Origin: Clostridia bacterium
GTDB taxonomy: Bacteria; Bacillota; Clostridia; TANB77; CAG-508
DNA length: 5,965 nt
Assembly (NCBI GenBank): GCA_022791735.1
Contig: JAAVZQ010000149.1
Coordinates: 1-5,965 of the forward strand
Direction of reading: 5' to 3'
This document shows, piece by piece, positions 4,868 through 5,965 of the stretch. A model generated the notes under the pieces. The model saw only the letters and a list, made by a program, of their open reading frames with translations, was not told where the DNA came from and did no database searches. Position numbers and translations under genes: made by a program. Position 1 is the stretch's first letter, and every line of letters starts with the position of its first letter.

Positions 4868-5902
4868 TTAGTGATATTGATTTACAATATTTCCGTGATG
4901 TGATGAAGAAGAGCAATAATAGTGAGAACTTCCGCCACTTTTTCCATGACTGCAACTATATGATTGTAATAAATATCCTCTGCCATCACAAGTGTTACAA
5001 TTCATCTTTCCGATCACCTCCACAAGTATTACAATTTGCTTGACCATTAGAACAGTTGTAACAATTCATTGCTAGATTATAACCATTTCCTTCACAAGTA
5101 GAACATTTTGTGTAATACCTTCCAGCATAATTCTGACTTCCGACATTTGGTGCATGGGGTGATAGATCCCTCGTCATTGTCATCTTGTCCATATAATATT
5201 ATAAAAGGCAGTCCAGTCTGTCCACAGCGCAAACAATTCCCATAGTAACCCCTGTTATGCTCTCTTTCGACATATGCAGTATGCCCTCTACCTCCACAGG
5301 ACGAGCACGCAGGACCTTTTGCGTATGATGTATAACCTTTCCCACCGACAAACTGTACAAGTAACTTTACCGTTACTACACGAACTATTTGTGCAATTTA
5401 CATGTCCGTCCTCACAGTTAGCATTTGTGCAAGGAATTTGATTATATCCCCCACCAGCACAAGAAGAGCCCAAACAATAAGTCCTCTCACTACCATAATT
5501 TCCTGATATATTATTATCAATCCCATCTGATACCTTTATCTTATACCAATAGTACGTATCCATACTTAATCCTGTATCTTTGAATGTTACTGTTCTTCCT
5601 TCTATCTTTTCTGGTGCTAGTGCTAATTCTGTTGGATTAGCATCATTTGCAGATGTTCCTCTTAGCAATTTGTATGTCAAAACATCATTTTCATCTTGGT
5701 CTGTCGCAGTTGCTGTTATAGTTAGTTCACTTGTGGAATTTGCTACTCTGCTTACTGTTGGATTAGTTATAGTAGGTGCTCTATTTAACTGCGTATTCAC
5801 CTCTTTTGCATCACTCATATTTTCGTTGCCGGCCTTGTCCAAATTTGATTTGAAAATATGTACAAAAGCGTTGATATGACTAAGAAAATTAAATGCCAGC
5901 AA
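4868..5902 (-). CDS. Copy 4: longest FN3-like plus Cys-rich paralogue with three CGG frame breaks
   Basis: The most diverged paralogue. The open frame can begin at TTG 5902 (LAFNFLSHINAFVHIFKSNL) and, uniquely, passes from the signal-peptide end into DKAGNENMSDAKEV without a break because its G-run is two bases long. Homology to the copy 2 signal peptide continues to about 5945, but the ATG is ACG there and one extra base intervenes, so the true start is lost or elsewhere. The FN3-like domain (TATDQDENDVLTYKLLRGTS, then GLSMDTYYWYKIKVSDG) follows without the linker CGG seen in copies 1-3. The Cys-rich part is the longest, with about ten Cys pairs, and carries CGG breaks at C5347, C5142 and C5012. 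Skipping each C gives CTVCGGKGY, CTKCGSQN and CGGDGKMNCNTCDGRGY, ending in YYCSSSSHHGNIVNQYH at TAA 4868. Recoded length from 5902 is 343 residues. AGG and CGC codons inside are read normally. Function is unknown; likely extracellular if made. Confidence 0.7.
5009..5015 (-). other. CGG +1 frame-break site, copy 4 site 3 (GAT-C-GGA)
   Basis: The frame NCNTCGGD meets CGG. Skipping the C at 5012 gives GKMNCNTCDGRGYLL, another CxxCxGxG repeat, and leads to the conserved tail. The unshifted frame ends a few codons later. Confidence 0.78.
5139..5145 (-). other. CGG +1 frame-break site, copy 4 site 2 (TGT-C-GGA)
   Basis: It follows the second Cys of CTKC. Skipping the C at 5142 gives GSQNYAGRYYTKCSTCEGNGY. 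An AGG Arg codon 18 bases further on is read in frame without a shift. Confidence 0.78.
5344..5350 (-). other. CGG +1 frame-break site, copy 4 site 1 (TGT-C-GGT)
   Basis: It follows the second Cys of CTVC, the same alignment position as the copy 1 break at 833. Skipping the C at 5347 gives CTVCGGKGY, in register with CPSCDGLGY of copy 2 and CPSCQGSGY of copy 3. Confidence 0.8.
5839..5860 (-). repeat. Conserved 22-base 5' block, copy 4
   Basis: Same 22 bases as in the other copies; the G-run is two bases. Homology with copy 2 extends a further 40 or so bases upstream on this strand, through the signal-peptide core. Confidence 0.8.
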
Positions 5903-5965
5903 AGTAATAAAAGCAAAAAATTCATTCTAAATCGCTTTTAAACGTTTTGAAGTATATTAGATGCA

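Noticed and set aside
341..5902. Plain pseudogenes with random frameshifts
   Set aside because: Nine of nine breaks within the folded region have the same base inserted in the same T-C-GG context, with open frames and conserved Cys registers on both sides and no other internal stops. Random decay is a poor fit for these, though it remains possible for the start regions of copies 1, 3 and 4.
341..5902. Insertion sequence, composite transposon or CRISPR array
   Set aside because: No transposase, no terminal inverted repeats with target duplications, and no short regularly spaced repeats. The inverted repeats found are gene ends.
5920..5945. A further +1 break at GAA-TGA in the decayed signal peptide of copy 4
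   Set aside because: Skipping one T would restore a hydrophobic core aligned with copy 2, but the ATG itself is ACG and the motif is not CGG. Simple mutation explains it better.

Overview
The window is AT-rich, low-GC DNA with Firmicutes-type signals (AAGGAG-like ribosome binding sites, a TTG start, extended -10 promoters, hairpin-plus-T terminators). I cannot name the species. An uncultured gut clostridial or bacilli-like genome is plausible, but that is inference.

Layout: the left edge holds the 5' part of a minimal nucleotidyltransferase gene (1-191, minus), cut by the window end. Four related copies of one gene family follow in strictly alternating orientation: copy 1 (341-1235, plus), copy 2 (1510-2487, minus), copy 3 (3832-4744, plus) and copy 4 (4868-5902, minus). 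They form two tail-to-tail pairs, each pair sharing a central hairpin. Between the pairs lies an intact Fic-domain gene (2845-3576, minus) with its own ribosome binding site and terminator. Each family copy encodes the remains of a signal peptide, a short linker ending in a conserved NTQLN-AP stretch, one fibronectin-III-like domain, a cysteine-rich region of CxxCxGxG-type zinc-knuckle repeats, and a conserved C-terminal tail (HYYC-SSSHHG-QYH). Copies 1-3 are nearly identical in DNA at the two ends and strongly diverged in the Cys-rich middle.

The most striking signal is how these genes are interrupted. Read conventionally, each copy looks frameshifted. All nine breaks inside the folded part of the proteins occur at the same motif: a codon ending in T followed by an in-frame CGG. 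At each, skipping the single C (NNT-C-GGN, read NNT then GGN = Gly) restores the frame and the conserved CxxCxGxG register. I found no in-frame CGG that is read as Arg in the reconstructed proteins, in Fic or in the nucleotidyltransferase fragment. More than a dozen out-of-frame CGG triplets and all other Arg codons (AGA, AGG, CGA, CGC, CGT) are tolerated. This looks like systematic +1 recoding at CGG, a codon that may lack a tRNA in this organism, rather than random pseudogene decay.

Separately, the frame linking the signal peptide to the first domain is disrupted by a G-run of 2, 3 or 4, and only copy 2 keeps an ATG with a good signal peptide. The copies may therefore be partly silent donor cassettes for a variable secreted protein. 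The two ideas are compatible but independent.
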